Assembly: GCA_038210275.1 (NCBI GenBank)
Contig: JBBQWV010000023.1
Coordinates: forward strand, 1 to 55,131
Length of the DNA: 55,131 nt
Reading direction: 5' to 3'
Source of the DNA: PALSA-1296 sp038210275
GTDB lineage: Bacteria > Bacteroidota > Ignavibacteria > Palsa-1295
Shown here: piece by piece, positions 39,267 through 49,022 of the stretch
Position numbering within the stretch: the stretch's first letter is position 1
Layout of the letters: the number at the start of each line of letters is the position of its first letter
Notes under the pieces: generated by a model
The model's input: only the letters and a program-made list of their open reading frames with translations
What the model was told of the DNA's origin: nothing
Databases searched by the model: none
Position numbers and translations under genes: made by a program

Positions 39267-41408
39267 ATGCATTCATCATCAGTGATCCTTATTCGTCGCA
39301 TTATAACGGCTTCTGCCATCGCATTCTGTACCTTATTGGCAATACCATGCCAGGTTCATGCGCAATGCGGCGGTGCGGGCATTCCCGCAGGTGTTACAAA
39401 TCTCGGGACGGAATTTCTGCTTTGCTTTATGCAGAACGAAGCGTTAAACTCTGATCTTTCGGATAGCAGATATCAGGAAATTTGGATTGCATCTGCCGGA
39501 GATACGTCAACAGTGACGATTACCTGTAAAGCATTCCCAAAACTCAAAAAGGTTTTTTTCTTAGGAAAAAATGCTTCTATGGTGTACCGGATTTCTACCG
39601 ATCCGACAGTTTTAGGTTATGGCGGAGATGCAACGATGGAGATAGAAGAACTCGTTGATCAGACGGTAATCAGCGTCAATTCGACTTCTCCGATCGCCTG
39701 TTATGGGATGAATAACAAAGTGTTCACCTCTGATGCCTTTCTTGCTCTCCCAAGGTCTGTCGCTTCGACGGAGTACCGGATCATGGCATACTATAATTCC
39801 AAGGTTGGTGGTTCGGAAAATATGTCTTCTGAATTTGCCGTTGCTGCATTTGACGATAATACCACGGTGACAATTACACCTAAGGCCACAACTCGAAACG
39901 GCAGCGTGCCGGGCAAGGAAATAAAATATGTTCTTAATGCCGGTGAAGGTGTGCAGGTGCAAGCCGATCCAGAGACTGAACTTCTTGATATGACGGGATC
40001 TATTGTTACTTCTGATAAGCCGGTCGTAGTGTTCGGCGGCTCTTCACGTTCTCAGGTTCCTTTTGACTATACTTTTAACGGTCCGGCAAGTCGCGATCAT
40101 TTATGCGAGGAAATGCCTCCGACAAGCGCTTGGGGTTATTCATTTGCAACTAAAAATTTCGGCAGAGTACTTGGCGATGTTGTGCGTGTTCTTGCTTGGA
40201 AAGATAATACCATTGTCAAGATCAACGGTCAGGTTTGGGGACCTCCATTAGCTCATGATACATACCGCGACACTGTTTTAGATTTTAGCAGTACCTCAGC
40301 GCTTGATAATATTATGACGATCGAAACCGATGCTCAGCATACAGTACTGGTCGGAATGCTCGCTCATACTGCGCCTGAAAATACGAAATTAGGCGATCCA
40401 TTTCTTGCCATTGTTCCTCCTCTGAACCAAACATTTAATGACTTCACTTATTTCGTAACACAAAATTCAACGGATTATAATCCCAATGAACAATATCTGA
40501 TCGTTGCAACTGAGCAATCAGGTATTGGCAGTATTTCTATCGATGGTGTGTTAATTCCGAGTATTGCTTTTACGAAGATCCCGGGCGTATTAAACGGCGG
40601 AAAACAGTATGCAACGACAACGATAAATCAACCGGTAGGCGGAGCGCATCGCATTACCTGCGGCAGACCTATCGAAGATGGTTTTACCATTCTTGCTTAT
40701 GGCTGGGGCGAAGTTATCTCTTATGGCTATACAGCGGGAGGCTTATTTAAACCGAAGGTCGGCATCATGCCTAAGACCCTTCCGTCTCTGAACGCTGCAC
40801 CTGGACAAGGCGATCATACACCTGTTCTTCCGCCACCGAGTATCACGGTTCGGAATATCATTATGGAAAAAGTATATTTTGATAGTGCGCAGATCACCTA
40901 TACTCAGAACCCTCATAATATACCGGTTCGTTTGAAAGACGACATTACGATGGTCACCCAAACTATCGGAGTGGCTGAGGAAAGAACACTTGAACTGACC
41001 ACTCCTCAAGCAGTGAGTGAAGTCATCAGCGGAACCGTCCGAGTTTGGTATCATTCCAAAATGTGGACTGATATGTATCCTGTTGATTTCCCATTCACGA
41101 TCACACCTCAATCGCAAGCTGACGTGAAGTCGGTTGCAGGTCAAACGGTGGTACTTGAAAATTATCCGAATCCTGTCAGCGGCAGAACTTCTGTGCACTT
41201 TACTATTCCTGGGCGTGCCTCGGTGAGTGTGAAGATTTTTGATGCACTGGGTAGAGTAGTTCGCACGGTTGTACAATCAGTTGTGAATTCCGGCGATCAG
41301 GAATATCAGGTCAGTACCAAAGGATTGACCGCAGGGGAATATACTCTTGAACTTCTTGCTCCTGAACTGGGCATCAGCGAGCATAGAAAAATGATCGTCA
41401 TCGAGTAA
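39267..41408 (+). CDS. IgGFc-binding-domain secreted protein 2 with T9SS sorting domain
   Basis: A 713-residue paralogue of the previous protein with the same architecture: signal peptide (to about residue 32, VHAQ), IgGFc-binding-like domain (GTEFLLCFMQNEALNSD, IACYGMNNKVFTSDAFLALP, RDHLCEEMPPTSAWGYSFAT), linker and sorting domain (ENYPNPVSGRTSVHF ... KMIVIE). Its N-terminal two-thirds differ widely from protein 1; the final 648 bases are nearly the same, with protein differences such as Ser/Thr, Gln/Gly and Phe-Thr-Pro/Leu-Thr-Ala. Likely surface-exposed. It lies 115 bases after protein 1. Confidence 0.8.
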   Translation: MHSSSVILIRRIITASAIAFCTLLAIPCQVHAQCGGAGIPAGVTNLGTEFLLCFMQNEALNSDLSDSRYQEIWIASAGDTSTVTITCKAFPKLKKVFFLGKNASMVYRISTDPTVLGYGGDATMEIEELVDQTVISVNSTSPIACYGMNNKVFTSDAFLALPRSVASTEYRIMAYYNSKVGGSENMSSEFAVAAFDDNTTVTITPKATTRNGSVPGKEIKYVLNAGEGVQVQADPETELLDMTGSIVTSDKPVVVFGGSSRSQVPFDYTFNGPASRDHLCEEMPPTSAWGYSFATKNFGRVLGDVVRVLAWKDNTIVKINGQVWGPPLAHDTYRDTVLDFSSTSALDNIMTIETDAQHTVLVGMLAHTAPENTKLGDPFLAIVPPLNQTFNDFTYFVTQNSTDYNPNEQYLIVATEQSGIGSISIDGVLIPSIAFTKIPGVLNGGKQYATTTINQPVGGAHRITCGRPIEDGFTILAYGWGEVISYGYTAGGLFKPKVGIMPKTLPSLNAAPGQGDHTPVLPPPSITVRNIIMEKVYFDSAQITYTQNPHNIPVRLKDDITMVTQTIGVAEERTLELTTPQAVSEVISGTVRVWYHSKMWTDMYPVDFPFTITPQSQADVKSVAGQTVVLENYPNPVSGRTSVHFTIPGRASVSVKIFDALGRVVRTVVQSVVNSGDQEYQVSTKGLTAGEYTLELLAPELGISEHRKMIVIE
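40761..41408 (+). repeat. Homogenised tract, copy 2
   Basis: Partner of 38504-39151. A second, short shared patch of 48 identical bases occurs near the N-termini (37148-37195 and 39396-39443). Confidence 0.85.
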
Positions 41409-41441
41409 AGTAGCATATCAGAGCGCAGTGGATATGATTTC

Positions 41442-44400
41442 ATGAACAGAGAGAGAAAAACAGACGATAGAGCAGCTTTGCCTGCGCAATTATTGTTGCG
41501 TATCAGTTTCGCTATCATCCTGGTGATTTTCAACATCACTCCTGTGCATTCTCAATCCGTTCCACGTTTTGAGCCTGTCGAATCGGTGCATCTTAAAGAT
41601 ATTGACTGGAAGAGTAGTACCGATCCTGCATTGCGTCAGGTTCCATTCCCGAAACTCCTGCCGCAATCGCTGCCTGTCAATCCGATCTATAAAACTTCAG
41701 GCAAGGAATTCTATCTGATGTTTCTTGCCTCTGTCGGAAGTCAAACGAATTCGGATCCGTCGTTGCGGAGAATTTATATCTCTGCACGTTCTCATGTTCA
41801 TGGCACGGTCAGTCTTGCCGGTGGAGGTTGGCAGCAATCATTTATTACAAATGCTAAGGGTCTGATCGCAATTGATCTGCCGACATGGGCGGAGATGACA
41901 AGTGATGAGACGGAAGTGATATTGCCAAAAGTTTTTAAAGTCGAAGCAGAAGATGAAATTGCCGTATATGGACTTTCGCATAAATGGCTTTCGACGGATG
42001 GCTTTCTGGTATTGCCGGTCGAAGCATTAGGAAGAAATTATACTGTTGCCAGCATTCGTAACGCACTCGATTATCTCGGCGGCACAGTTATTCCGAGAGT
42101 GGGTAATGTTAACCCGCGCAGTGAATTTGGAATCGCCGCAGTATCAGATAATACGACGATCACGATTACACTCACCGCCGATTCATACAATGGAAAATTC
42201 CTTCGCGGAGTGCCATATACACTCACGATGAATAAAGGCGAGGCGTTGCAGATCATGGCGCATGATACGGCGCAGACGGGAATGTTCTTCGGCGCATTAA
42301 GCTGGATTGCTCCACTGGCGAGTGGAATTGATTGCGATCTGACGGGTTCACAAATTACATCCGATAAACCCATTGCCATTTTCAGCGGACATGAACGCGC
42401 ATCAACACCGGATTCTTTAGAGTTTGTTTATCTCAATCATCCCAGCGTTTCTCGTGATCATATTATTGAGCAAATGCCGCCGCAGGAAAATTGGGGAAAG
42501 AAGTTCATCATTGTTCCTTCGGGGCAAGATACCTATAGATCAAGACCGACAACAGGCGATATCATTCGCGTGATAGCCGGATACGATTCCACAGTCATTC
42601 TCGTTAACGGCATACAGCAATCAAAAATAAATAAAGGTTCTTATGCGCAATTCGCCGCAGCGAAGCTTGCCTATATTGAAACTTCCAGTCCTGCACTTGT
42701 TGTAAAATATCTGCGCACGGCGCTGCCTGATTCGTCGGCTCCCGGCGATCCGGATCTGACGGTTGTGCCGCCTCTTGAGAACATGAGCACGTTTTATTCA
42801 TTGCCGACAGTTGCCAATGGCAGTAATTTTACCGATCATTTCGTAACGATTCTTGCAGATTCTCTTGCTCTGGGAACAACAACCTTAAACGGTTTTACTC
42901 TTCCCGCATCTCTTTATAGCCGCGTTCCGGGATCGAGATATTATTGGGTGATGCAGAAAACATTTTCCGGTTTCCAGCGAATCGAAAGCACACTGCCGTG
43001 TTACGCTGAGACGTATGGGTACGGCATATTCGATTCCTATTCGTTTAGCGGCGGCGGAAGCTTTAAGTATCTGCATGATCTTGTCGCAAAAGATCTCGAT
43101 TTCGGATTGGTTGCAACCGGGCAGGTGCGGGATTCCGTAACGCGCGTTCAATCGGTTTCGGTGGCGCTACCCATCGGCGATGCGATCACGATCTATAATT
43201 ATTCATGGGTCAGCGGAGATACAAATGTTTTTGATCTGCTTGATACGATCACTAAGCCGTTCACAATGCTGCCCGGCGATCTTCTGCGTGTGAATTTTAA
43301 ATTCCATCCAAAAACTCAAGGCATATTCAAAGCAAAACTTCGTGTTTGGTCATCGAATACCGAAGATGTGTTTATTAATCTCTCCGGGCAAGCAGTACTA
43401 CCGAGTCAAATTCAAAAGCCCGCCATTGATGTTGAACCGCCGAATAAAGATTTTGGAAGGGTGAGAGTTGGGAAAGCAATTGACACATCCCTTTATATTC
43501 ATAGCACTGGGGAAGCAGCGTTGATTCTTTCAGGACTTCCTTATGAGACCAATCTCATTGGCACTGGCTTTTTTGCTGGTCCACTAAATGGACCTAATCC
43601 GGTTCCTCAAGGTAATTATGTTACAGATTCTATTTCATTTTCACCGACACTTGTAAAATATTATGATGCTAATATCGGTGTAAAAAATAATACTGATAGT
43701 ATGCCCAATATTATCGTCCATCTTCATGGAAGGGGAGTAAATTTTGACATCACTTCTCAAGGTTATTCTTTCGGGAAAATTCGTCTTGGGAAATCGTCTG
43801 CTCCTGTGAGTATTCCTGTTATCAATAACGGTGATGATACGACTTCGATCGTTTCTATTTCATTAACCAATTACGGTAGACCACGAGATTTTACTCTTGT
43901 TCCAAATACCCTTCCCGCATTTGCAAATTGGAAACTTGATACGCTAAATAGCCCGAAAAATTCTCAATCTTTCAGCGTGATCTTTTCTCCGGTCTTTGAT
44001 CCGTTAAATAATATTATTGATACGGGATATGATACTGCCATTGTCAAGATCGTTACTACAGATGGAAATATTTATTACGATACACTGACTGGTATTGGTG
44101 CTGAGCCGTGGCTCGTTGCGACAACTCGCGTTCTTGATTTTGGTATTATAAACGATCCGTTATTTACTTCTCCTGCTTTCGTTACACTTGATGATACATT
44201 GCTCAATCGCGGCACGATGGATGGCATCTTAGACTCATTGCGAAATTTCCATACCGATTATTTCACGATACGTGCCGTTACCAAACCCGTCTCTGATAAT
44301 ACGTTAGTTCAAGAGAATGCAATACTTCCTTTCGCAGTAGATTTCAACGTCAAGCAGATCGGCGATTTTATAGATACCATCTTTGCCAATAACGATTCGC

Positions 44401-45569
44401 GCAACAGACCGCTGGTGATCGTGAAGGCAAGTGTTCGTGCAGGCGTTGCTCCGATACTGCCGGATTCGCTTGGCGAAATTTCGAACTGCCTTCCCGTTGA
44501 TACTATTATCACCATTCGTAATCCCTACCGCGTGAATGTGTCCATCAGTAATTTCAGATTCGAAGGAGATACTGCCGGATTTGTATTTCCGGATACCACC
44601 AATTTACATTTTCCTGTTTTTATTGAAGCCGGCAAATTTTTTAATCTGCATATCCGCTACCGTTTCCCGGCGGATTCATTGAACGGGAAGCAAACCGTAA
44701 AGGTCATCATTGATCGTCCGACAGGCGGCGATGATCTTGCGTTTTTTTCCGATACCGTTTTTGTGACACTGACCCGTAAGACGATCATCTTGAACTTAAG
44801 GGCAGTGATGCCATCCTACCGCCCAAGCGCCGGAGACGCGCCGTTTAGTTTGCCGATCCATATCGTCGGCGATCGTTTTGGGAAACCCGAATTGGATAAC
44901 GACACGATCAGATTAGTGTTTTCTAACAAATTGATCAAACCTGTTGGCGTTGACAGATCAAAATCGTTAACGGAATCTACGCCAACCAATGGTATTCCGA
45001 AACAGCCTGATCCGATCTGGGATGAACTTACTTCAACATATTCCATTCCCTGCGTCGGCTTGCATTTATCGAGTGACAATGGAAAAAACACGTTGCTCGT
45101 GACGCTGCTTTGTAGCACATATTTAACGCCGGATACAATCGTTACGATCACTCCTTTCGTTGGGTATATTGATCAACCATGCGCGTACCGACTTTCGAAG
45201 GATTCGATAGCCGTACCGTATGCAAATGAATGCGGAAACCAAACGATCAGAGAGATGCTGCTTTCTTCGAATGTACTGATTCATATTAATTCCCCAGTGC
45301 CTGATCCGGCTGTCTCAACCACAACCCAAACCGTGATGTGCAGTTATTCAGCGGCAAAAGATTTGATGATGTCATGGAAGCTTTATGCTCCGAGCGGAGT
45401 AATGGTTGCAGAGGCACCGGAGACTCCGATCTCTGCCGGAGATGGGGCACTATCTATTCCGCTGAAACAAATTACTGCTTCAGGCGCTCATTACCTTGAA
45501 GTAACTGTCCGTGACGGCGAAAGCGGAGCGCATACGACAATTTCATCAAAGTTTACAGTTATAAAATAA
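41442..45569 (+). CDS. IgGFc-binding-domain secreted protein 3 with anchor-D-like repeats
   Basis: A 1375-residue secreted protein. Signal peptide to about residue 38 (VHSQ). Residues about 80-540 match the IgGFc-binding-like domain (GKEFYLMFLASVGSQ, IAVYGLSHKWLSTDGFLVLP, RDHIIEQMPPQENWGKKF). Residues about 560-1000 hold several 'choice-of-anchor D' immunoglobulin-like repeats (DVEPPNKDFGRVRVGK, NFDITSQGYSFGKIRLGK). The end (LMMSWKLYAPSGVMVAEAPE ... KFTVIK) is beta-rich but lacks the usual PNP motif of a type A sorting domain, so the export signal may be of another type. It begins 33 bases after protein 2. Confidence 0.78.
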   Translation: MNRERKTDDRAALPAQLLLRISFAIILVIFNITPVHSQSVPRFEPVESVHLKDIDWKSSTDPALRQVPFPKLLPQSLPVNPIYKTSGKEFYLMFLASVGSQTNSDPSLRRIYISARSHVHGTVSLAGGGWQQSFITNAKGLIAIDLPTWAEMTSDETEVILPKVFKVEAEDEIAVYGLSHKWLSTDGFLVLPVEALGRNYTVASIRNALDYLGGTVIPRVGNVNPRSEFGIAAVSDNTTITITLTADSYNGKFLRGVPYTLTMNKGEALQIMAHDTAQTGMFFGALSWIAPLASGIDCDLTGSQITSDKPIAIFSGHERASTPDSLEFVYLNHPSVSRDHIIEQMPPQENWGKKFIIVPSGQDTYRSRPTTGDIIRVIAGYDSTVILVNGIQQSKINKGSYAQFAAAKLAYIETSSPALVVKYLRTALPDSSAPGDPDLTVVPPLENMSTFYSLPTVANGSNFTDHFVTILADSLALGTTTLNGFTLPASLYSRVPGSRYYWVMQKTFSGFQRIESTLPCYAETYGYGIFDSYSFSGGGSFKYLHDLVAKDLDFGLVATGQVRDSVTRVQSVSVALPIGDAITIYNYSWVSGDTNVFDLLDTITKPFTMLPGDLLRVNFKFHPKTQGIFKAKLRVWSSNTEDVFINLSGQAVLPSQIQKPAIDVEPPNKDFGRVRVGKAIDTSLYIHSTGEAALILSGLPYETNLIGTGFFAGPLNGPNPVPQGNYVTDSISFSPTLVKYYDANIGVKNNTDSMPNIIVHLHGRGVNFDITSQGYSFGKIRLGKSSAPVSIPVINNGDDTTSIVSISLTNYGRPRDFTLVPNTLPAFANWKLDTLNSPKNSQSFSVIFSPVFDPLNNIIDTGYDTAIVKIVTTDGNIYYDTLTGIGAEPWLVATTRVLDFGIINDPLFTSPAFVTLDDTLLNRGTMDGILDSLRNFHTDYFTIRAVTKPVSDNTLVQENAILPFAVDFNVKQIGDFIDTIFANNDSRNRPLVIVKASVRAGVAPILPDSLGEISNCLPVDTIITIRNPYRVNVSISNFRFEGDTAGFVFPDTTNLHFPVFIEAGKFFNLHIRYRFPADSLNGKQTVKVIIDRPTGGDDLAFFSDTVFVTLTRKTIILNLRAVMPSYRPSAGDAPFSLPIHIVGDRFGKPELDNDTIRLVFSNKLIKPVGVDRSKSLTESTPTNGIPKQPDPIWDELTSTYSIPCVGLHLSSDNGKNTLLVTLLCSTYLTPDTIVTITPFVGYIDQPCAYRLSKDSIAVPYANECGNQTIREMLLSSNVLIHINSPVPDPAVSTTTQTVMCSYSAAKDLMMSWKLYAPSGVMVAEAPETPISAGDGALSIPLKQITASGAHYLEVTVRDGESGAHTTISSKFTVIK

Positions 45570-45701
45570 TTTGGTAGTCCTGAAAAATCGGGCATAAAAT
45601 AGTACCCCATTTTATGACATGTTTTTTACATTTTTTTAGTAACTTCCGACCCTCGAAACTGTTATACATATAGATTAAGGCTCGATATTTTTTGGATAAC
45701 T

Positions 45702-48700
45702 ATGAAGCACCCCCTCGCATCATTCAAAGGCATTCTATTCGCCGCCGCGCTGCTGACGCTTCTCCCCGCAGTTGCAAGTGCGCAGAAAAAAGATAACCTC
45801 GGAAAAGAATTTTATGTAGCTTTTGCCGAAAATCACGGAAGCGGTCAGGAAGAACTGAATTTCTTTGCTCTTTACATTACCAGTAAGATTGCTACTTCAG
45901 GCATTGTAGAAGTTAAAGCTCTCGGCTTTTCCAAAACTTTTAACACAACTCCGGGCACCATAACTACTATTGAACTTCCGGGTGGGAAAAATAGGAATTT
46001 TGATCCGACAGATCCTTCAGTGGAGATCACCACAGATGAACAGGTCATGCAGGGAATGGCAGTTCATGTAACTGCTAATGAAGAGATTGCTCTCTATGGA
46101 ATTAACTCGAAAGAATTTTCAACTGATGCATTCATGGCGCTGCCGGTTGATGTACTTGGCACGGAATATCGTACGATGAATTACAGATCATCTACTGTTG
46201 GTGATACTCCCGGTGAATTTTGGATCGTCGGCGTGATTGATTCAACGAACATTACAATTATTCCTAAAGACCTGACGTTCAATGGCACCACGGGCGGTAC
46301 ACCGATTAAAGTTCAGCTCTATGCAGGGGATGTTTACCTTGTACAAGGTACACCATCAGATCAAAATAATGATCTGACCGGGTCACTTATTCAATCCGAT
46401 CAGCCGATTGCAGTTCTATCAGGTCACGTTCGCGCAGAAATTCCGTTCGGTTTTAATAATGTTGGTTCAACCAGACCAAGCCGTAATCATCTCGTTGAAC
46501 AGATGTCGCCGGTAAGTGCATGGGGTGACTCTGCTCTTATTGTCCCGTATCTCTCCGCGTCTCTTCCCGACCTTGTGCGGGTGATATCATCCGAAGATGC
46601 CAATAAGATCACCGTAAATGGAACAGTGGTTGCTAATCTCAATGCTGGAGATTTTTATGAAATAACACAATTAACCGGTCCGACTTCTATTCAAGGCACA
46701 AGCCCAATCATGGTTGGGCAGTTCCTGCATACAAGCCAGTATAATACGAATCCGCCGCCGGGGAAAGTATCGTTCGGCGATCCGGCGTATGCTCTTGTTT
46801 TTCCGGTTGAGCAATTCGATACCACCTATACATTCATCGAAGCAGAAAGAGATCTCTTTCATCGGAATTTTGTAAACGTCGTTGCCGATCCAGCCGGCAT
46901 TGCAGGTTTGACGATTACAGGTCCTGCGGGATCAGGAATAAACGGACTTGTTACTGCGCTTCCTGCTGTCAACTTCAAGGGCTTTAAAGCTATTCCGGGT
47001 TCAAATTATCAGTATGCACAGATCGAACTTCCGCAAGCAGCAAAAGGTCAAGGCTCTTACAATCTCTACGGTCCGAAACCTTTCGGTATCACCGTATATG
47101 CTCTCGGACCTGCAGATGCTTATGCCTACACCGGAGGTTCATTACTGAAAACAATCACGCCTTTCAAAACCGTCAATGTGGTTATTGACTTCGGAGATAG
47201 AGTATTATCAGGTCTGGGACCAACGTATGTTCCCGGAGCTATTGGTGTGAACCGGTGGGATACGACCGTATTCCTGCAAAATATATCGAGTGATCCCTAC
47301 AACATTAATGGCTTCGCCGAACAGGGAGGTAATGCTACAAATTTTAGTGTACCCAGTTTTCCAAAATCAATTGAAGCAGGCGTTACCGATTTTATTACGA
47401 TCGAATTCACTCCAGATGTGGCGAATCAGAGGATGCACACGACGATTAAGGCACTTACCGATCATTTACGTGCATATGTCGTTGATGTCTATGGCAGAGG
47501 CATTTTAGAAAATGCGCAAGTGTTCAGCGATTCAACATTAAAGATTCATGTCGATACTCTTGATTTTGGCGTGCTAGATGCCAGCATTGATCCGCCGAAG
47601 GATTCATTTATTTATGTATATAATAAAGGTCCGCTTCCACTGCTTATTAAAGGAGCAACGATCACACCGTCAAATGCCCTCACAAATGCGACCGATTTTG
47701 ATGTAGAATCAGTAACGGTTGCTTCGCAAAAAATACTCGCTCCGTTTTCTTATACGCTTCCCGGATATAATAATCTGCTTGCCTTAAATCAAGATACATC
47801 AGGAAAAATGATTATCAGATTTAATACGGTAAATGGAGAACCGAACGGTCGTCGTGTTGCCGAACTTGATATTCTGAATTCCGGCATACCGCAAAAAGTT
47901 ATTCTCTTGGCAGAAGTACGCACCATCCTCAAGAGTAAAGTGCTGAATGCATCGTTCGATACTGCCTACCTTTGTCAGGAGCAGGCACGGAGTATCTTTG
48001 TTGATAACCCAAATGATTTTCCGATTACTATTGACAGTGTGAATCTCGGCGGAGCAAACCCTGCTGATTTTAATCTTATCACAGTAATGCCTTTGACAAT
48101 CCCGCCCTCAAGCCGCGGTGAGATACAGCTTCGTTACGCTCCGAGTGTAGTCGGAGGCAGCAGCGCAACAGCGATCGTAAATTTTAATCTGCCGAAAGGA
48201 TTTGCCGATACGCTGAAGTTCACAGCGTATGGTGATCAATTGACCTCGCGTTTTTGGGCGCGAAATGATATTCATATTCTTCCGAATGAAGAAGCTCTCT
48301 TCCCGATCTATGCGCGTTCGCCGATGCAGAAATTTGGCTCGACGAGTTTTGTGCTGACGATCAGTTATGATCCGTCGTATATCGAAGATTATGATTACAT
48401 TCAGGAAAATACATTAACAGCGTTTGGAGCCTATACCGTGAATTATGATACTGCCGGGTTCAGACAATTTTACTTTCAAACACTTGATAACAGCGTTGTC
48501 ACCGGCGGAAGCGATACCGAAGGGATGCCACTTATCTATATTAAATTCAAGTCACATTTAAAAGACGGCGACCCTCTACATTTCCATCAGGATATTGATG
48601 TAGCCTATAACATTACATTCGATAATAGCGCCATCGTCTCATCCGGATGTATCGCATCAGTCGCTCCTACGGGACGTATTACGCTCGATTCATCCTGTGA

Positions 48701-49004
48701 ACGTGTGTATCTTTTGCACGATACATTGCTCTACCCTCAGGAAAGTTTTATAGAGCCTGTTCGTCCGAATCCTATATTCAACGGAAAAGCAAAATTCGTT
48801 TTTGATGTGCCTGCCGAAGACATCGTCCATTTGGATGTGATCGATCTTGTCGGCAACAAAGCGGCAACAGTCCTTAACGAGACGCGCAAACCAGGGACGT
48901 ACGAAGTGCAATGGGATGCTTCGAATACCAAGGACGGAATGTATTACGTTCGTTTGCAAACAGCAGGGCAAGTACGTTATAGAAAAATGGTTATCGTGCG
49001 CTAA
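45702..49004 (+). CDS. IgGFc-binding-domain secreted protein 4 with anchor-D-like repeats and T9SS sorting domain
   Basis: A 1100-residue secreted protein. Signal peptide to about residue 28 (ASAQ). Residues about 33-480 match the IgGFc-binding-like domain (GKEFYVAFAENHGSG, IALYGINSKEFSTDAFMALP, RNHLVEQMSPVSAWGDS). Residues about 520-840 hold anchor-D-like repeats (VHVDTLDFGVLDAS is a repeat start pattern with small changes). A cohesin/dockerin-adjacent-like beta region follows, then a sorting domain (VRPNPIFNGKAKFVF, HLDVIDLVGNKAA, DGMYYVRLQTAG, MVIVR). It lies 132 bases after protein 3. Confidence 0.8.
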   Translation: MKHPLASFKGILFAAALLTLLPAVASAQKKDNLGKEFYVAFAENHGSGQEELNFFALYITSKIATSGIVEVKALGFSKTFNTTPGTITTIELPGGKNRNFDPTDPSVEITTDEQVMQGMAVHVTANEEIALYGINSKEFSTDAFMALPVDVLGTEYRTMNYRSSTVGDTPGEFWIVGVIDSTNITIIPKDLTFNGTTGGTPIKVQLYAGDVYLVQGTPSDQNNDLTGSLIQSDQPIAVLSGHVRAEIPFGFNNVGSTRPSRNHLVEQMSPVSAWGDSALIVPYLSASLPDLVRVISSEDANKITVNGTVVANLNAGDFYEITQLTGPTSIQGTSPIMVGQFLHTSQYNTNPPPGKVSFGDPAYALVFPVEQFDTTYTFIEAERDLFHRNFVNVVADPAGIAGLTITGPAGSGINGLVTALPAVNFKGFKAIPGSNYQYAQIELPQAAKGQGSYNLYGPKPFGITVYALGPADAYAYTGGSLLKTITPFKTVNVVIDFGDRVLSGLGPTYVPGAIGVNRWDTTVFLQNISSDPYNINGFAEQGGNATNFSVPSFPKSIEAGVTDFITIEFTPDVANQRMHTTIKALTDHLRAYVVDVYGRGILENAQVFSDSTLKIHVDTLDFGVLDASIDPPKDSFIYVYNKGPLPLLIKGATITPSNALTNATDFDVESVTVASQKILAPFSYTLPGYNNLLALNQDTSGKMIIRFNTVNGEPNGRRVAELDILNSGIPQKVILLAEVRTILKSKVLNASFDTAYLCQEQARSIFVDNPNDFPITIDSVNLGGANPADFNLITVMPLTIPPSSRGEIQLRYAPSVVGGSSATAIVNFNLPKGFADTLKFTAYGDQLTSRFWARNDIHILPNEEALFPIYARSPMQKFGSTSFVLTISYDPSYIEDYDYIQENTLTAFGAYTVNYDTAGFRQFYFQTLDNSVVTGGSDTEGMPLIYIKFKSHLKDGDPLHFHQDIDVAYNITFDNSAIVSSGCIASVAPTGRITLDSSCERVYLLHDTLLYPQESFIEPVRPNPIFNGKAKFVFDVPAEDIVHLDVIDLVGNKAATVLNETRKPGTYEVQWDASNTKDGMYYVRLQTAGQVRYRKMVIVR

Positions 49005-49022
49005 AGTCCGGACCCTCGCAGA

